64,000 bases of DNA from VFKU01 sp964620045 (GCA_964620045.1 CAZUJL010000001.1:124001-188000); one strand, 5' to 3'. Numbered from the stretch's first letter, positions 24,416 through 33,536 are shown. Translations and numbers: made by a program. The notes: a model not told the origin generated them from the sequence alone.

Positions 24416-26362
24416 ATGCGACTTTCGGTATGGATGGCAGCGGCGCTGGTAGCGGTGTGCACTGGCGCCGTGGCCCAAAAAGGGATGTCGGGCGACGGCC
24501 AATGGCTTTACTACGGCGGCGACCAAGGCAACACCAAGTATTCAGCACTCGATCAAATCAATAAAGACAATGTCAGCCAGCTCAAGGTCGTGTGGGAATG
24601 GACTTCCCCAGACGATGCCATCGCCGCCGCCGATCGCAAACTGACACCCTTCCTCAACGAGCAGACCCCGATCGTCGTCGACGGCGTGATGTATGTCACG
24701 ACGTCGTTCGCGCAGGCGGCCGCGATCGATCCGGCGAGCGGCGAGAACCTGTGGACCTTCGACTCGGAGAGCTACAAGGCCGGCCGGCCGACGAACCTCG
24801 GTTTCGTGCACCGAGGCCCGACCTACTGGAAAGACGGCGACGACAAACGCATCTTCTTCGCGACGCACGATATGAAGCTGTGGTCGCTCGATGCGGAAAC
24901 CGGCAAGCCGGATCCGGAATTTGCGGACGGCACGGCGATTGACCTCGCCGGTACGATGCGTCGTCCGGTCAACAAGAAAATGATGCAGGTCACTTCCCCG
25001 CTCGCGCAGTGCCGCGGCGTGATCGTGGTCGGTTCGTCCATCTTCGACGGCCCGACGATGAAGGAAATGCCGCCCGGCGACGTGCGCGGCTACGATGCGA
25101 AGACCGGCAAGCTGTTGTGGACGTTCCACAACCCACCGGTCGAAGGCGAGTTCGGCCACGAAACGTGGAAGGACGGCGCGGCGGAATACACCGGCAACGG
25201 CAACGTGTGGACGGTGATGTCGGCCGATGAAGAACTCGGCTACGTCTACCTGCCCTTCGGCACGCCGACGAACGACTGGTACGGCGGGCACCGCAAGGGC
25301 AATGGCCTGTTCGCAGAAACGCTGGTGTGTGTGGATGCGCGCACGGGCAAGCGCGTGTGGCATTTCCAGACCACGCACCACGGTCTGTGGGACTACGATC
25401 TTCCGACGGCGCCGGCGCTGTTCGATGTGACCATCGACGGCAAGCCGCGCAAGATTCTCGTGCAAGCGACGAAGCAGGGTTTCCTGTTCGTGCTCGATCG
25501 CGTAACGGGCGAGCCGATTTGGCCGATCGAAGAGAAGGCCGTGCCGCAGTCGACCGCCGAAGGTGAAGAAACCTGGCCGACGCAGCCGCATCCGACCAAG
25601 CCGGTTGCGTATGAGTTGCAGGGTTCGTTTGAGAAAGACTTGATCGACTTCACGCCGGAACTGCACGCGAAGGGTCTGGCGATCTTCAACACGTACAACA
25701 CCGGCCCGCTCTTCACGCCGCCGCAGGAAGCGAAACCGACCATCTACAATCCGGGTTGGGCAGGCGGCGCGAACTGGATGGGCGTGGGCGTCGATCTCGA
25801 AACGGGTCTCGTCTACGTGCCGTCGCAGCAGGGTCCGATCAGCATTCAGTTGCAGCGGCCCGATGCGGCGCGCTCCAACTTCACGTACATGGGCAAGAAC
25901 GATCCGGTGAACGGGCCCGATGGGCTGCCGCTGTTCAAGCCGCCTTACGGCCGCATCACGGCCTTCGACATGAAGACCGGCGAGATCGCGTGGATGCAGC
26001 CGATCGGCGATGGTCCGGTGGACAATCCCGCGCTGAAGGACGTCGACATGGCCGCGTATTTGAAGAAGGCCGGCCTGCCGCGCCTGGGCGATCCCTCGCG
26101 CTTCCATCCGCTGGTGACCAAGAACCTGCTGTTCGTCGCGCAAGGCTCGATGGGCCGCAGCGCGCGTGGCGGCCCCGGCGGCGCGAAGGCGAACTTCCAC
26201 GTGCTGGACAAGGCGACGGGCGAAGCGCTGTGGAGCACTGCGCTGCCGGCTGGTCCGACCGGTACGCCGATGACCTATGCGTCCGGCGGCAAGCAGTACA
26301 TCACCGTAGCCACGGGCGGCGTTGGCCAGCCCTCGAAGTTGTTTACGCTCGCGCTGCCGTAA
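24416..26362 (+). CDS. Exported PQQ-dependent dehydrogenase (quinoprotein)
   Basis: Periplasmic quinoprotein that oxidises an alcohol or sugar and passes electrons on. The 648-residue precursor has a signal peptide (to about residue 21, VAQK) and the eight-bladed propeller of the PQQ family: the opening WLYYGGDQGNTKYSALDQIN, repeated tryptophan-docking strands (for example DAETGKPDPEFADG, DLETGLVYVPSQ), and the final block with VATGGVGQPSKLFTLALP. The adjacent Cys-Cys of methanol dehydrogenases is not seen, which fits the glucose-dehydrogenase-like group. GGAGG supports the ATG at 24416. The cytochrome-c-containing protein 54 bases downstream is its likely electron partner. PQQ synthesis genes are not in the window. 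Confidence 0.88.
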   Translation: MRLSVWMAAALVAVCTGAVAQKGMSGDGQWLYYGGDQGNTKYSALDQINKDNVSQLKVVWEWTSPDDAIAAADRKLTPFLNEQTPIVVDGVMYVTTSFAQAAAIDPASGENLWTFDSESYKAGRPTNLGFVHRGPTYWKDGDDKRIFFATHDMKLWSLDAETGKPDPEFADGTAIDLAGTMRRPVNKKMMQVTSPLAQCRGVIVVGSSIFDGPTMKEMPPGDVRGYDAKTGKLLWTFHNPPVEGEFGHETWKDGAAEYTGNGNVWTVMSADEELGYVYLPFGTPTNDWYGGHRKGNGLFAETLVCVDARTGKRVWHFQTTHHGLWDYDLPTAPALFDVTIDGKPRKILVQATKQGFLFVLDRVTGEPIWPIEEKAVPQSTAEGEETWPTQPHPTKPVAYELQGSFEKDLIDFTPELHAKGLAIFNTYNTGPLFTPPQEAKPTIYNPGWAGGANWMGVGVDLETGLVYVPSQQGPISIQLQRPDAARSNFTYMGKNDPVNGPDGLPLFKPPYGRITAFDMKTGEIAWMQPIGDGPVDNPALKDVDMAAYLKKAGLPRLGDPSRFHPLVTKNLLFVAQGSMGRSARGGPGGAKANFHVLDKATGEALWSTALPAGPTGTPMTYASGGKQYITVATGGVGQPSKLFTLALP

Positions 26363-26416
26363 CCGGTCGCGCGCGATTGTGATTCACCCCGAGCAGCGGG
26401 GACAGGAGACAAGGCA

Positions 26417-28108
26417 ATGAAGATGTGGACGATGGCCGCGGCGGCGCTGATGTTGATCGTGCCGTGCGCGCTGGCGCAGTTGCCGCCGGATGCGGTGCAA
26501 CTCGACAAAGTAAAAATCTCGGAAAAGATAAAGACCACGGATATCGATCCGGTGACACTGAAGCCGGCCGATCCGGCTCTTGGCACCGTCGAGCACGAGG
26601 GCGTGAAGTACGGCCTCAGCGCGGCGGCGTCGAAGGATGCCTTCGCGAAGGACCCGGCGAAGTATGTCGCCGCGGCCGAGAAGGCGCGCTGGGAACAAAA
26701 CTTCATCGCGTCGATGAGCGCGATCTGGTGCCCGGTGACCGACGAAATCAGCCCGGGCGGCAACACGAAGTGGGAAAAGCTTGGACTGCAGTGGGAATCG
26801 TGCTGCCAGTTCTGCAACGACACCGTGCAGGACAGCGACTTCGACAATGGCCTCACGCGGCTCAAGGTGCGCGCGGGGAAATCGTACGAAGCGTTGGGCG
26901 GTCACGCGAAGTACACCGAAGGCGCGAGCAGCCCGGTGGAAGGCGCGATCAATCTGAACGCGACCGCGCCGGCCGCGGCGCCGGCAGAAGCACCCGCGGG
27001 CGCGGCCCCGGCGGCGAACTGCGAACCCGCCTATCTTAAAGGCGTGGAGCTGGCGCCGACCTATGCGGGCGGCATCGCGAAGCTGATCGAGAATCGCTGC
27101 CAGGAGTGCCACCGCACAGGCGGCCTTGCGCCGATGACGCTGAACACGCTCGGCGAAATCCGCAAGTGGCAGAAAAACATGAAGACGCATATCACGAACG
27201 GCACGATGCCGCCGTGGCCGGGCGCGGGCAACTTCGCGAACGCCAAAGCGCTCACGCCGAAGGAAAAAGAAACCTTCCTCGCGTGGATCGACGCCGCGTA
27301 TGCGCCGGGTGAAGGTGCGTATGCGCCGGAGCACAAGATCGGCGAGTGGATCATCGGCGAGCCGGATCAGACCATCCAGATGGAAGAGTACAAAGTGCCG
27401 GCCGACGATGCGGACCACATCCGCACCGCCGAAGTGGACCTCGGCGCGAGCGAAGACAAGTGGATCGTGGCCGCGGAAGTGCAGGCGGATGCGTTCCTCG
27501 TGCTCGAAGTGAACGGCGGCCCGCTGGGCTCGTACCACAAGGGCCAGACGTACATGCGCCTGCCGGAAGGCTACGGCTTCAAGGTGAAGAAGGGCGAGAA
27601 AGTGCCCGTGCGCGTGTACTACACGAAGGAAAAGGGTTGGGAAGAAACCGACTCGACCACGCGCATCGGCGTGCAGTTCGCCAAAGACCCCGCCTCGATT
27701 AAGCACGAGGTGCTCACCGAGCGCCTCGGCAACGACGACTTCACGATCAAGGCCGGTGACGAGAAGGCGGAAGTCACCGCGACCTACACCTTCGCGAGCG
27801 ACGCCGAGATCATCGGCTTCAACCCGGTCACGAAGCTGCGCGCGAAGTCGGTGAAGATCACGGCGAAGACCCCCGATGGCAAAGAGGCGGAATTGCTGAG
27901 CATCGGGCACTGGGACAACAATTACCACTTCCAGTACACGCTGTGCGCGCCGCAGGCGGCGCCGAAGGGCACGGTGGTCACCGTCACCGCGGTGTACGAC
28001 AACTCCGCGATGAACGCCGCCAACCCCGACGCCAAGCAGGACGCAAAGGCCGGCCTGAACGGCGAACTCCTTGAAGGCTGGATGCTCTACTCCCCCACCG
28101 GAAAGTAA
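26417..28108 (+). CDS. Exported haem c protein with YHS-like domains and a copper-ligand-free PHM-like domain
   Basis: A 563-residue periplasmic protein next to the PQQ dehydrogenase. Order: signal peptide (1-20); two YHS-like segments (about 55-90, with its cysteines lost, and 100-145, with WCPVTDEI and ESCCQFC); an Ala/Pro linker; a cytochrome-c-like domain with CQECH (Cys228-His232) and the shared MPPW; then a domain that aligns with the PHM-type domain of the genes at 17393-18658 and 38680-40296. At each copper position the ligand is lost: the His-His pair becomes a stretch around AFLVLEV (near 360), HxH becomes VYYTK (near 400), PHTH becomes NPVTK (near 470). The C-terminal GWMLYSPT still matches. 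It is probably an electron-transfer partner, not an oxygenase. A terminator follows. Confidence 0.75.
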   Translation: MKMWTMAAAALMLIVPCALAQLPPDAVQLDKVKISEKIKTTDIDPVTLKPADPALGTVEHEGVKYGLSAAASKDAFAKDPAKYVAAAEKARWEQNFIASMSAIWCPVTDEISPGGNTKWEKLGLQWESCCQFCNDTVQDSDFDNGLTRLKVRAGKSYEALGGHAKYTEGASSPVEGAINLNATAPAAAPAEAPAGAAPAANCEPAYLKGVELAPTYAGGIAKLIENRCQECHRTGGLAPMTLNTLGEIRKWQKNMKTHITNGTMPPWPGAGNFANAKALTPKEKETFLAWIDAAYAPGEGAYAPEHKIGEWIIGEPDQTIQMEEYKVPADDADHIRTAEVDLGASEDKWIVAAEVQADAFLVLEVNGGPLGSYHKGQTYMRLPEGYGFKVKKGEKVPVRVYYTKEKGWEETDSTTRIGVQFAKDPASIKHEVLTERLGNDDFTIKAGDEKAEVTATYTFASDAEIIGFNPVTKLRAKSVKITAKTPDGKEAELLSIGHWDNNYHFQYTLCAPQAAPKGTVVTVTAVYDNSAMNAANPDAKQDAKAGLNGELLEGWMLYSPTGK

Positions 28109-28123
28109 TCGCGTAAAAAACAT

Positions 28124-28158
28124 CCGGGGCGAACCTTTCGGTTCGCCCCGGTTTTATT
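28124..28158 (+). terminator. Rho-independent terminator
   Basis: A 12-bp perfect stem (CCGGGGCGAACC with complement), loop TTTC, then TTTTATTTTT. It closes the quinoprotein-cytochrome operon. Confidence 0.9.
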
Positions 28159-28169
28159 TTTGTCTAGGT

Positions 28170-29213
28170 TTACGCGAAATACGTGTGCGAGGTGTTCGCT
28201 GCGACGAGGTTTTCTTCGAGGTGCGCGAAGTTCTGCATGTCCGCGTTCACCACGTCGAGGCCGTTCTCGAGCACGTAGGCATACGCGCGCTGGAAGGGGC
28301 TCAGCGCCGCCTGCATCAGCTTCGGCTGGTAATGCGAATCGAAGGCCGTCGTGTTGCCCTTGTTCTCGGCGCCTGGCGCAGAGAGGAAACGTCCGGCCTT
28401 CATGCCGACGAGACCGATGCCCGCAGCGCGCGCGCGATCGAGCAACGGGCGCACGTCCGTCAGCGTCGGCGAGTCCTTCTCAATTTTTGCGGACACCGGG
28501 CTGTACCATCCCGCTGGCGACAGCGCGATCATCGCGAGGTCGTAGAACCCGGCATCAATCGCCGCTTCGAGGCACGCCTGCGCGCGGGTGTGCGTGCTGA
28601 TGCCGAAGTGCCCCACCTTGCCCGCGGCCTTGGCGGCATCAAAGGCCTTCTTCATTTCTTCGCTCTTCACCAGTGTCGGCTGGTCAACCATCATGATGTA
28701 GTACGCATCGACATAGTCCGTCTGCAGGTCTTTCAGACTCTGGTCGAGCAGATCGGTCCACTGTTTGCCGGCGGCCTGTGCCTGCTCCACCGTCACGCTC
28801 TCGCCCGGCTTCACTTGCAGCGGACGCGTCGGTGCCTTCGACGTGACCCAGATGTTGCCGCGATTGGCTTTGTAGAATTCCGCGAAGGCGTTTTCCGCCT
28901 GCTTGTAGTACGCGTTGCTGCCGAGGTCGAAGTGGTTGACGCCCGCCTCGAACGCACGATCGAGCAGACGCACCGCGCGCCCGCCGGAGAGCGCCGCGCC
29001 GCCGCCGAATACGAGCCGGCTGCACACGAACTTCGTGCGGCCAAGCGTGCGGTATTGCATCACGTCGGGCCGGTGGTTGCGGTAGTCGAGACCGTCCGCT
29101 GGTTTGTCCGCCGCGCGGGCTGCGCCCGCGGTGACGGCCGTCGCCGCGGCGAGCGCCGAGGTCTTCAAGAAATCGCGGCGCGCCAGGGATTCGTGTGAAT
29201 CGTGGGATTGCAT
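28170..29213 (-). CDS. Tat-exported aldo/keto reductase, paralogue 1, catalytic His replaced
   Basis: A 347-residue NADPH-type aldo/keto reductase barrel with a twin-arginine signal (ARRDFLKTSALAAATA). The tetrad can be placed as Asp96 (NHFDLGS), Tyr102 or 103 and Lys126 (VTSKAPT), but the usual His after strand 4 is Met174 in DAYYIMMVD. The C-terminus ends with NADMQNFAHLEENL, shared with two other paralogues here. Tat export suggests a folded, cofactor-loaded protein in the periplasm. GGAGGACT precedes the ATG at 29213. Substrate unknown; the loss of His may shift it from carbonyl reduction to another chemistry. Confidence 0.85.
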   Translation of the reverse strand: MQSHDSHESLARRDFLKTSALAAATAVTAGAARAADKPADGLDYRNHRPDVMQYRTLGRTKFVCSRLVFGGGAALSGGRAVRLLDRAFEAGVNHFDLGSNAYYKQAENAFAEFYKANRGNIWVTSKAPTRPLQVKPGESVTVEQAQAAGKQWTDLLDQSLKDLQTDYVDAYYIMMVDQPTLVKSEEMKKAFDAAKAAGKVGHFGISTHTRAQACLEAAIDAGFYDLAMIALSPAGWYSPVSAKIEKDSPTLTDVRPLLDRARAAGIGLVGMKAGRFLSAPGAENKGNTTAFDSHYQPKLMQAALSPFQRAYAYVLENGLDVVNADMQNFAHLEENLVAANTSHTYFA

Positions 29214-29281
29214 GAGTGAGTCCTCCCGAAGTGGTGGTGCCATTCTAACACCGCCCGGGGCGTATCGGATTCCAAAAACGA

Positions 29282-29314
29282 ATCGGGCCGGAAGCCAGTG
29301 GCTTCCGGCCCGAT
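29282..29314 (-). terminator. Rho-independent terminator of aldo/keto reductase 2
   Basis: A 15-bp perfect stem (ATCGGGCCGGAAGCC and complement) with a three-base loop. On the minus strand it is followed by TCGTTTTTGG, so it terminates the gene ending at 29330. Confidence 0.8.
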
Positions 29315-29329
29315 GGATTTAATGGTTCG

Positions 29330-30376
29330 TTAGGCTACGTAAAGCTTTTCGAAGTCGCGCGCGGCCACGAGGTTTTCTTCGAAGTGCGCGAAGTTCTGCA
29401 TGTCGGAGTTCACTGTGTCCATGCCGTTCGCGAGGCAATACACATACGAACGCTGGAAGGGACTCAGGCCCGACTTCAGGAAGTTGTCGCTGTAGTGCTT
29501 GTCGAACGCGGTCGCGTCGCCCTTGCCCAGCGAGGTGCCCGGCGAGATGAAGCGCGCGGCCTTCATGCCGACGAGGCCGATGTCCGCCTTGCGCGCCTTC
29601 TCGATGAGCGGCTGGATGGCCGTCATCGGCGGCGTGTCGGCGAGGAGCTGCTTGCTGTCCCAGTCGTACCAGCCGGCCGGCGTGATCGCGATCATCGCCA
29701 GGCTGTGCCAGCCGCATTCGATGGCGGACTCAAGACAGGCCGCGGCGCGCTTGTGCGTGCTGATGCCGTAGTGCGAAACCTTGCCGGCGTCCTTCGCCTT
29801 CAGGAATTCGTTGTGCATTTCTTCGCTCTTCACGCAGTCCGCATCGCCGACGCCCATCAGGTAGTAGGCGTCCACGTGTTCCTGTCCAAGATCCGACAGG
29901 CTGCCGTCGAGGAGTTGCGTCCAGTAGGTCGCGTCCTGCTTCGCCATGTCGACGGTGTACTTCACGCCTTCTTGCGTGCCCATGCCGTTGCGCGCGAAGG
30001 CCTTCGAGGTGACCCACACTTGATCGCGGTTCTTCTTGAGGAAGGGCGCGAGTTCTTTCTCGGAGCCTTTGTAGTAGACCGTCGTGCCGACGTCAAAGTG
30101 GTTGACGCCCTGTTCAAACGCGCGCTCAAGCAGGCGCGTGGCCTTGCCGCCGATGAGCGCCGCGCCGCAGCCGAAGGTGAGGCGGCTGCACAGGAAGTTC
30201 GTGCGGCCCAGGCGCGTGTAGTTCATCTTGTCCGGTTGATAATTGCGCTTGTCGAGATCTTCCGCGTGCACTTGCTTGCCGCTGGCGGTGGTGTATACCG
30301 CGCCGGCGACCGCGGCGGCCGCGCCGGTCTTCATAAAGTCGCGGCGATCCATGGTCGGTTGCATTTGTTCGCTCAT
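29330..30376 (-). CDS. Tat-exported aldo/keto reductase, paralogue 2, catalytic His replaced
   Basis: A 348-residue paralogue of the neighbouring gene, with the Tat signal MDRRDFMKTGAAAAVAG. Asp, Tyr and Lys of the tetrad are in NHFDVGT, VYYKGSE and VTSKAF, while the His position is Met in DAYYLMGVGD. It shares the C-terminal signature NSDMQNFAHFEENLVAA. The start at 30376 follows GGGAGG; an upstream in-frame start at 30478 has no signal-like sequence. A terminator separates it from paralogue 1, so they form separate transcription units, suggesting duplication followed by independent control. Confidence 0.85.
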   Translation of the reverse strand: MSEQMQPTMDRRDFMKTGAAAAVAGAVYTTASGKQVHAEDLDKRNYQPDKMNYTRLGRTNFLCSRLTFGCGAALIGGKATRLLERAFEQGVNHFDVGTTVYYKGSEKELAPFLKKNRDQVWVTSKAFARNGMGTQEGVKYTVDMAKQDATYWTQLLDGSLSDLGQEHVDAYYLMGVGDADCVKSEEMHNEFLKAKDAGKVSHYGISTHKRAAACLESAIECGWHSLAMIAITPAGWYDWDSKQLLADTPPMTAIQPLIEKARKADIGLVGMKAARFISPGTSLGKGDATAFDKHYSDNFLKSGLSPFQRSYVYCLANGMDTVNSDMQNFAHFEENLVAARDFEKLYVA

Positions 30377-30595
30377 GCCTGGTGCCTCCCTGTGCGACGG
30401 TCCGAGAACCGGAGCGTTCATCCCGATAAATTCACGTCCCGCAGCATAACAGGACGTGATAAACGATAAAACCCCCACCTGCCGGAGCGGGTGCCCGGTG
30501 CGGATGCGCCCAGCGGGCGAAATTTGGGGTTTTGAAGAGGAATTGACTAGACTGGGCGTTCCGAAAACACGATTCTCGACGGAAGGAGTCTTCTC

Positions 30596-31705
30596 GTGCT
30601 GGATATTCGCAAGCTATTGATGGGTATTGGGTTAGGTGTGGCCGTCGTCTCCGCGGGCTGCGCGCCGAAGGAATCCGAGCCGGCGGCCACCACGGAAACG
30701 GAAGCGGCTGCTCCGGCTGCCGATGCCGCCGTCTCCACACCGGCCCCCGAAACTGCAGCGCCGGCCGAAACCGCGCCCGCCCCGGAAGCCGCTGCTCCGG
30801 CCGCCGAGGCCGCATCTGCGGAAGGCGAACATGCGGCCGTCAACGAAGTGACCGATGCCTCTGCCCCGTTCGGCGATGATGCGCTGGTGAAGGATCTCGC
30901 GCCGGCCGGCTGGAAACAGACCGGGCCGATCGAGCACTACAACGTCGCCGCTCTGTACAACAAGATCAACGGCCGCTCGGAACTTTACATGGCGTACGAC
31001 GTGCTCGGCCTGAGCTGGGTCAGCTTCGTGCAGGAAAGCAACAGCGACAACTTCCTCGATCTGTTCGTGTACGACATGCGCACGCCGAAGAGTGGATTTG
31101 GAATTTACTCGGTCGAGCGCGAGCCGGGACAAACCGCCGCGAGTTTCGGGCGCATGTCCTACCAGACCGGATCGAATTTTTATTTCTGGCAAGGCAAGTA
31201 CTACGGCTACGTGAACGCGTCGCGTCAGGATGACGCGAACACCGCCGCCGCGCAGGCGATCCTCACGGGGCTCATGCCCCGCCTGGTGGACACCGGCGAA
31301 GCGGTGGACGGTCTCGACTGGTTGCCGAGCGAAGGCCTGATCCAGGACACGGTGCAGTACTTCAAAGTCGACGCGATGAGCCTCGACTTCCTTGATGACA
31401 CCTTCGCGGGCATGTATCAGCATGGCGACGCGAAAGTGCGCGGGTTCGTGTCGCGCCGCGCGAGTGAAGAAGAGGCCGCCGGTATCCAGACGTCCTTTGG
31501 CCAGTACAGCAAGGACTATGCGAACGGCGCCGAGCCGATCACTGTCGACGGCGTCGAAGCGATCATGGCCGATTGGGGCGGCGTGTTCGACGCGGCCTTC
31601 CACATCGGCTCAACCTTTGCCGGGATCACGAACGTCGAAGGCAAGGACAACGCCCAGGCCGCGCTGGGCATGATGATCAAACAGATCAAGGCGCAGCAGA
31701 AGTAA
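30596..31705 (+). CDS. Lipoprotein with Ala/Pro/Glu linker and DUF6599-like domain
   Basis: A 369-residue lipoprotein: basic N-terminus, short hydrophobic stretch and lipobox SAGC at about residue 20, then a low-complexity linker of Ala, Pro, Glu and Thr (about 25 to 85), and a globular domain starting at LAPAGWKQTGPIEHYNVAALY. The pattern of a Trp-Lys start followed by EHYN and INGRSELY fits the uncharacterised DUF6599 family; this match is from memory of the family pattern. The linker should let the domain reach across the periplasm or out of the cell. GGAAGGAG precedes the GTG start at 30596. A REPIN-like repeat follows right after the stop. Confidence 0.7.
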   Translation: MLDIRKLLMGIGLGVAVVSAGCAPKESEPAATTETEAAAPAADAAVSTPAPETAAPAETAPAPEAAAPAAEAASAEGEHAAVNEVTDASAPFGDDALVKDLAPAGWKQTGPIEHYNVAALYNKINGRSELYMAYDVLGLSWVSFVQESNSDNFLDLFVYDMRTPKSGFGIYSVEREPGQTAASFGRMSYQTGSNFYFWQGKYYGYVNASRQDDANTAAAQAILTGLMPRLVDTGEAVDGLDWLPSEGLIQDTVQYFKVDAMSLDFLDDTFAGMYQHGDAKVRGFVSRRASEEEAAGIQTSFGQYSKDYANGAEPITVDGVEAIMADWGGVFDAAFHIGSTFAGITNVEGKDNAQAALGMMIKQIKAQQK

Positions 31706-31709
31706 CCCC

Positions 31710-31944
31710 AGGGGACTGACTGCGAACGCATCCGCAGCAATCGCCAACGCACTCCAAAAACATCACGCCGTGTTCGAGACGTTGAACGTCTCGGGCACGG
31801 CGTTCGTAGTCTGTCTCCGATCTTAATATGAAAACCGGGGACAGACTACGAATTCAGTTTTCCGATGCTCCGGTCATGATCGGGGTTGCGGACGTCACTA
31901 AGCCAATCGTGGCGCGCAACTTTTGAATTCGCAGTCAGTCCCCT
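31710..31944. repeat. Nested inverted-repeat (REPIN-like) element
   Basis: A 235-base intergenic element. Its ends are a perfect 17-bp inverted repeat (31710-31726 and 31928-31944) containing GGGGACTGACTGCGAA. Inside are a 19-bp hairpin (31765-31803, two G-T pairs) and a second inverted repeat (31803-31819 and 31836-31852) containing TTCGTAGTCTGTCTCCG. The four arms follow one pattern, TTCGYAGTCWGTCYCC, in alternating orientation, as in REP sequences and their paired forms. It lies between the convergent lipoprotein and amidase genes, almost touching both stops. No transposase is encoded in the window. Confidence 0.7.
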
Positions 31945-31947
31945 CAA

Positions 31948-33504
31948 TCACACGTAGCCCGGCGGCGGTGTGAATCCGCCCGTCGCCTCGGCGAGATGGC
32001 CCGCCAGGTCGATCGGCGTCGCGTCCTCAAGATACGGCCCGAGGATCTGCAGGCCCACCGGCAAATTATGATCCTTCGTGCGGCCGATCGGCGCGACCGT
32101 CGCGGGCAGACCCGTCATCGTCGCGAACGAAATCCAGTACAACAGATCGAGATACGCGCGCTTGCCGAGCGTCGTATCCAGCGTGCGCAGCATCATGGGC
32201 TCAGAGTGATCGTGCGGGAACGCGGGCACGAAATTCGTCGGCATCAGGAAGGCGTCGTGCGTCTTGAAGAAGTCCTGCCAAACGCCTTGCGCCTGAATGC
32301 GCTTGTTCTGTAACTCGATGTATGCACGAAAATTCATGCCCATCGTCTTCATGAACAACGGCACGATGTTCACGCTGGAAAATCCCGGCGGCGGGATTTT
32401 GTCCGCGGGCGGATTCGGTTGTGGCGGAATCGACGTGAGCAGGAGTTGCAGGTATAGCTCCAGTTGCTCCTGCGGATTTATGCCCTCCGGCCAGCCTTCC
32501 TCTACCGTCGCCCCCGCCTTGGCCAGCGCCTCAACCGCCGCGTGCAATTGTTCCTTCACTTCCGGCACGACCGGACAAATCTTGTCGTCGGTCACAAAGC
32601 GGACTTTATATTCTTTGAGATTCTTGTGCCGCGCCGGCGGCAGCGTCCATTTATACGCCACCGCATCCGCGCCGTCGGGGCCACCGAGGACTTCCATCGC
32701 GGTTTTCAGATCGCCCGCGCTGCGCGCCAGCGGCCCGCACACGGACAGCACATTCGGCAACGACGGCGGGCCGGGCGGATTGAAACCCGTCTTCGGGACC
32801 ACGTGCACCGTCGGCTTGTGTCCGAACACACCGCAGAAATTCGACGGTTCGCGGATCGATCCGCCGATGTCGCTACCGGTCTCCAGATACGTCAACCCCG
32901 CAGCCACAGCCGCCGCGCCACCGCCCGTCGAGCCGCCCGTCGTGCGTTCGAGGTCCCACGGATTGTTCGTCGTGCCGAAGAGCGGGTTGTAGGTCTGCAT
33001 ATCGAGCGCGTGCACGGGCAGGTTCGTTTTGCCGAGAATCACGCCGCCCGCGGCACGCATGCGCGTGACGACCGTCGCGTCGAAATCGGTAATGTGATCC
33101 TTCAACTCAGGCGCGCCGGACGTCGTCGCCGTGCCCGCAATCGCGATCATTTCCTTGATCGTCATCGGCACGCCGTGGAACGGCCCCCACACTTCGCCTT
33201 TCGCCGTGGCCGCATCAGCTTCTTTGGCGCGCTGACGCGCCTGGTCATTCAGGCGGAGAATAATCGCGTTGATCTTGCCGTCATACTGCTCGGCACGCTG
33301 GATCATGCGCTCGGTCAGCTCGACCGATGAAACCTTCTTTTCGCGAATCAGGCGCGCCGCTTCGTTCGCGGTGATGTAGTCGAACTCGCCCCCGGCCGCG
33401 CCGGTCGCTGCCGCACTGGGCAACGACTGCATCGCGAGCGCGGCGGCAGTGGCTGCGGTGGCGGTGCGCAGAAATTCACGGCGGGAAAGCGTGGATGCGG
33501 GCAT
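31948..33504 (-). CDS. Tat-exported amidase (amidase signature family)
   Basis: A 518-residue hydrolase of amide bonds. After a twin-arginine signal (SRREFLRTATAATAAALAM) it carries the full amidase-signature triad: Lys in MTIKEMIA, the cis-Ser in TTGGSTGGGAAA and the nucleophile Ser in SDIGGSIREPSNFCG. The Gly/Ser-rich stretch and the following VFGHKPT are diagnostic for the family that includes glutamyl-tRNA amidotransferase A, FAAH and peptide amidases. Export makes a role in tRNA charging unlikely; a periplasmic amide, peptide-amide or N-acyl substrate is more likely. A TTGCTC/TATAGT promoter lies upstream. Confidence 0.92.
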   Translation of the reverse strand: MPASTLSRREFLRTATAATAAALAMQSLPSAAATGAAGGEFDYITANEAARLIREKKVSSVELTERMIQRAEQYDGKINAIILRLNDQARQRAKEADAATAKGEVWGPFHGVPMTIKEMIAIAGTATTSGAPELKDHITDFDATVVTRMRAAGGVILGKTNLPVHALDMQTYNPLFGTTNNPWDLERTTGGSTGGGAAAVAAGLTYLETGSDIGGSIREPSNFCGVFGHKPTVHVVPKTGFNPPGPPSLPNVLSVCGPLARSAGDLKTAMEVLGGPDGADAVAYKWTLPPARHKNLKEYKVRFVTDDKICPVVPEVKEQLHAAVEALAKAGATVEEGWPEGINPQEQLELYLQLLLTSIPPQPNPPADKIPPPGFSSVNIVPLFMKTMGMNFRAYIELQNKRIQAQGVWQDFFKTHDAFLMPTNFVPAFPHDHSEPMMLRTLDTTLGKRAYLDLLYWISFATMTGLPATVAPIGRTKDHNLPVGLQILGPYLEDATPIDLAGHLAEATGGFTPPPGYV

Positions 33505-33536
33505 CGGCGGGGTTCTCCGTGGTTCGACGACGCGCG

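Noticed and set aside
24542..26200. A 552-codon minus-strand frame opposite the quinoprotein gene
   Set aside because: Shadow of a well-supported PQQ dehydrogenase gene; no ribosome site or domain.
26384..28123. A 579-codon minus-strand frame opposite the haem c/PHM-like gene
   Set aside because: Composition (Arg, Val, His, Ala repeats) is that of a shadow; the plus-strand gene has a signal peptide, haem motif and ribosome site.
30450..30520. A possible hairpin terminator between aldo/keto reductase 2 and the lipoprotein gene
   Set aside because: The stem needs G-T pairs and lies between two divergent starts, where no terminator is expected.
32930..33000. Amidase cis-Ser motif read as GGSTGG instead of GGSSGG, considered as a lost catalytic residue
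   Set aside because: The cis-Ser is the first Ser, which is present; the Thr is at the neighbouring, non-catalytic position.
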